From positions 13,925,501 to 13,989,500 of the forward strand of contig JABWDB010000002.1 of NCBI GenBank assembly GCA_019614645.1: a stretch of DNA of 64,000 nucleotides, read 5' to 3'. Shown one piece after another: positions 61,649-64,000 of the stretch. The notes beneath the pieces were generated by a model. It worked only from the letters and a program-made list of their open reading frames with translations. It was not told the origin of the DNA and ran no database searches. The position numbers were made by a program, and so were the translations under genes. Every line of letters starts with the position of its first letter. The stretch's first letter is position 1. The DNA is from Stratiolaelaps scimitus. Lineage: Eukaryota > Arthropoda > Arachnida > Mesostigmata > Laelapidae.

Positions 61649-62107
61649 CTAGTCTGCCAGTTGCTCAGGGGTCCGCAAATAACCCACCATAGGTCGGCTG
61701 CCACCGGATAGAGCTGTTTCAGGCAGGCCACACTCACTCGTCTGCCATCTGCCTTCCCCTTCGCGAACCTGCTTTCCCGCCCCACTGCTCGCATACGCAA
61801 AGGATTCGAATTCGAGCAAAGCGCCCCCCTCCTGACCTTTCTCTGCCCGTTGGTCTGCAGTGTGGCCATCATTGCGTTGCTTCTTTTCCACGGCAGCAGC
61901 AATCGGTGACGGCGAGGCAGGCCGAGGAGGGCTAAACAGGGAAGCATGACCAGTAGTCCATAATTTACGAATGCGTGTCAATTGCGTGTCAGCGTCGCTC
62001 GCATCTCTTCCATTTGCTACGCTCCAGCCAGCGTCAGCCTGTAGTGTTTGACCCTGGGATAGTTGAGTTGCACACGACGATCCGCCGCCTCCCCCGCCCG
62101 AGACCAC
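61649..62107 (-). other. Unassigned open frame, low-complexity Gly/Ser/Ala-rich
   Basis: A 152-codon minus-strand frame without an early ATG; an AG dinucleotide (GGTCGCAG) precedes it, so it could be an exon. It starts with a Gly run, has Ser/Pro- and Glu/Lys-rich parts, and ends in TAG. No domain recognised. Confidence 0.18.
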
Positions 62108-62199
62108 TGCGACCTAGCTTATCTGGTGCCTCCGCCCCACACAGGGCTAAGCATATCGCAACCTACGGTCGAACCGTAGGATCGCCTGGGCAGGCCGAT

Positions 62200-64000
62200 G
62201 CTACACCATAAGGGCTTCCACCTCGCAATATTATTATACTTCGTCTTGCTGCTGCACGACAATTAAAGAACTAAAAAAGACGCAAGGTAAACAACCAGAG
62301 GGGTGTGTCTGCCACGATGGACCATACCATCCCTTAATAACAGGGAACTCTTCGAACTGTTCGAATATGCACTCTGCTCGGCGTTTACTAATTGTTTGAG
62401 GATGGCTAGGGGGCATTGTGCCACAACAAAATAATGAATCGAGCTGAATCGACCCAGAGATCGAAGCTAATATTCTTCGTTCGATTTCTCGTAAAATAAA
62501 TGTCATAAATAATAATACACATATCATGAATAACGCACACATTCACAAAATACGTACGTTCCCACATCTACATCGATTGCTGTCGTTCAAAAGTGTAGAC
62601 TGCTTTCGAAACTAGGTATGACTGTCCTTTCTAAGATAAAATGGGTCATATTTAGAGCGATATGCTCTGTCACTGTCGGCGTTGAACGGTCCAAGGAAAG
62701 TTCCATATCGTGTGGTCCTGATGGAGGAAGTTCATATTATCGACCGATGACCGCTTTTCTCCTCTCACACAGCATGAGGACCTCACCTCGTCGACGAGGC
62801 GCGCACCCGCTGCAGTACAGCGACACTTCAGCGGTGGCGACCTCAGTTGTGCACGAAGTACGCGACGTCAAATATTCCCCTCTGTTGCCTGGATTTCCAT
62901 CTCTGTTTGTTCAGGCCTACCTACGATGAATGTTACAGAGGATGTATGGAAAACCATTGCCTCGCTCTTGTGACACAGGAGCTCGACGGATACACGAGAT
63001 TTTGGCAGGAAAGACCTGATCGGAGTCTTAATCGCTCGCTAATTAAGAATATTATAATAGACCTTCACGTGAATCGGGCAGCAGCATCGGAACCGCTGCC
63101 GCCTATCTGCCGAGTTCTGCTCATTGAATACGGGGCTACCATCATTATCAATTCGCTCAATCGATGCAGTAAACTTCATTTGTTTATCATCTGTTTATGC
63201 TAGCTAGACAATCGCCCAGTTTGCTCGCGTGGCGTTGAACGGCGTAGAAGATTGACGTCAAACGCGTTGTCGTTCAGAATGTCGCCGCTGCTGAATCCAC
63301 CAGCCGCTACCAGTACCCACCCAAGCAGAGCGGTGATCCTGTTGGTTACGAAGTCGAGTACCACTACCACTAGCGGATTGGAGAGTCACGCGTTTGGGGG
63401 CGAATCGAAGCCCTGTGTGCTCCGACGCCGAGGACACGTCCGCGAGCAGGAGCCACGTGAACGTCACCGGTGTGCGTCTGTGGCCAGATTGCTTGCTCAC
63501 TTCAACCGGGGGAAAGGCCCACTATCAACGTCGGCCGATTGGAAATACTGATAGGAGTGAGAGGCAGCAGGCAAGAACGACGAAACGACGACATTTTTAT
63601 TGGCCGCTCCGGTAGACGCATGGGTGCACGGCTTAGCCGCACACAGTGACGACTCGCGGGAGGAGGCAGCGAGAGAGAATAGCCAGCGAGGTCACCATTA
63701 GCGACATCGTCGGCATCGACATTATCCATGATGATTATGATGATATGATAATGACGGTGACGACAACGCCAACAACCTCAGATCTACATATCTGGAACGA
63801 TCAGCTGATGCTGGTGATTACGGAAGCCGAGTGACGAAAGCAAATGGCTGTTTACGTTAGCCTCAGATGTGAATCCGGCAATACCCGCCCACCCTCTAGT
63901 GACAACGTGACGAAGGACACGGTTTGCAAGCGATATGCATTGATTCTGTGTTGGCAAATGATGACGTTTTCTTTTACGTTTCGATGAAGTTGATTTTTGT
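62200..64000. other. No recognised gene; one possible Cys-containing exon
   Basis: At about 62920 a polypyrimidine tract and TTGTTCAG acceptor precede PTYDECYRGCMENHC in an open frame running to 63203. It has no family match and no clear donor. Confidence 0.35.

Noticed and set aside
62162..62180. 8-bp hairpin CCTACGGT/ACCGTAGG as a terminator or ncRNA
   Set aside because: Too short and with a 3-nt loop, no T-run and no family. Expected by chance at this scale.

Overview
The window is eukaryotic nuclear DNA from an animal, most likely an arthropod. The evidence is a metazoan-type ceramide glucosyltransferase (glucosylceramide synthase) split by GT-AG introns, a Peter pan/Ssf1-type Brix protein, a eukaryotic tRNA with internal promoter boxes and a T-run terminator, and very many (TA)n, (TC)n, (TAA)n and (CA)n microsatellites. 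A mite or other chelicerate would fit, but nothing here fixes the lineage.

Layout. Positions 1-10 kb are mostly non-coding and rich in simple repeats. They hold two unassigned candidate plus-strand first exons, at about 5.26-5.46 kb and 8.24-8.38 kb; the second encodes an N-terminal membrane anchor. From 13.76 down to 10.44 kb on the minus strand lie five well-joined exons of a ceramide glucosyltransferase (UGCG/GlcT). They carry all the catalytic motifs, but the N-terminal exon or exons were not found. Inside one intron is a degenerate tRNA-like element with Pol III A and B boxes. Just upstream, also on the minus strand, is an intronless PPAN/Ssf1 gene (16.44-17.81 kb) with a poly(A) signal downstream and a GC-rich 5' region. 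From 19.96 to 21.72 kb the plus strand is strikingly pyrimidine-rich and therefore open in several frames. Near 21.85 kb is a perfect 19-bp hairpin. At 25.40-25.47 kb is a 73-nt hairpin of precursor-microRNA size, whose G-U pairs favour folding of the plus-strand transcript. At 30.8 kb is an intact tRNA-Arg(UCU) gene.

From 31 to 64 kb I recognise no gene. Open frames there, up to about 220 codons, lack recognisable domains. A few have plausible splice signals or protein-like composition and are listed as low-confidence candidates. Microsatellites are frequent, including a (TA)32 tract at 44.3 kb.

Functionally, the two solid protein genes are housekeeping and unrelated: UGCG starts glycosphingolipid synthesis at the Golgi, and PPAN acts in large-subunit ribosome assembly in the nucleolus. 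They are simply tandem neighbours. I found no bacterial element, CRISPR array, intact transposon or viral insertion. No undescribed multi-gene system is evident; the hairpins and the candidate exons are the parts most worth testing.
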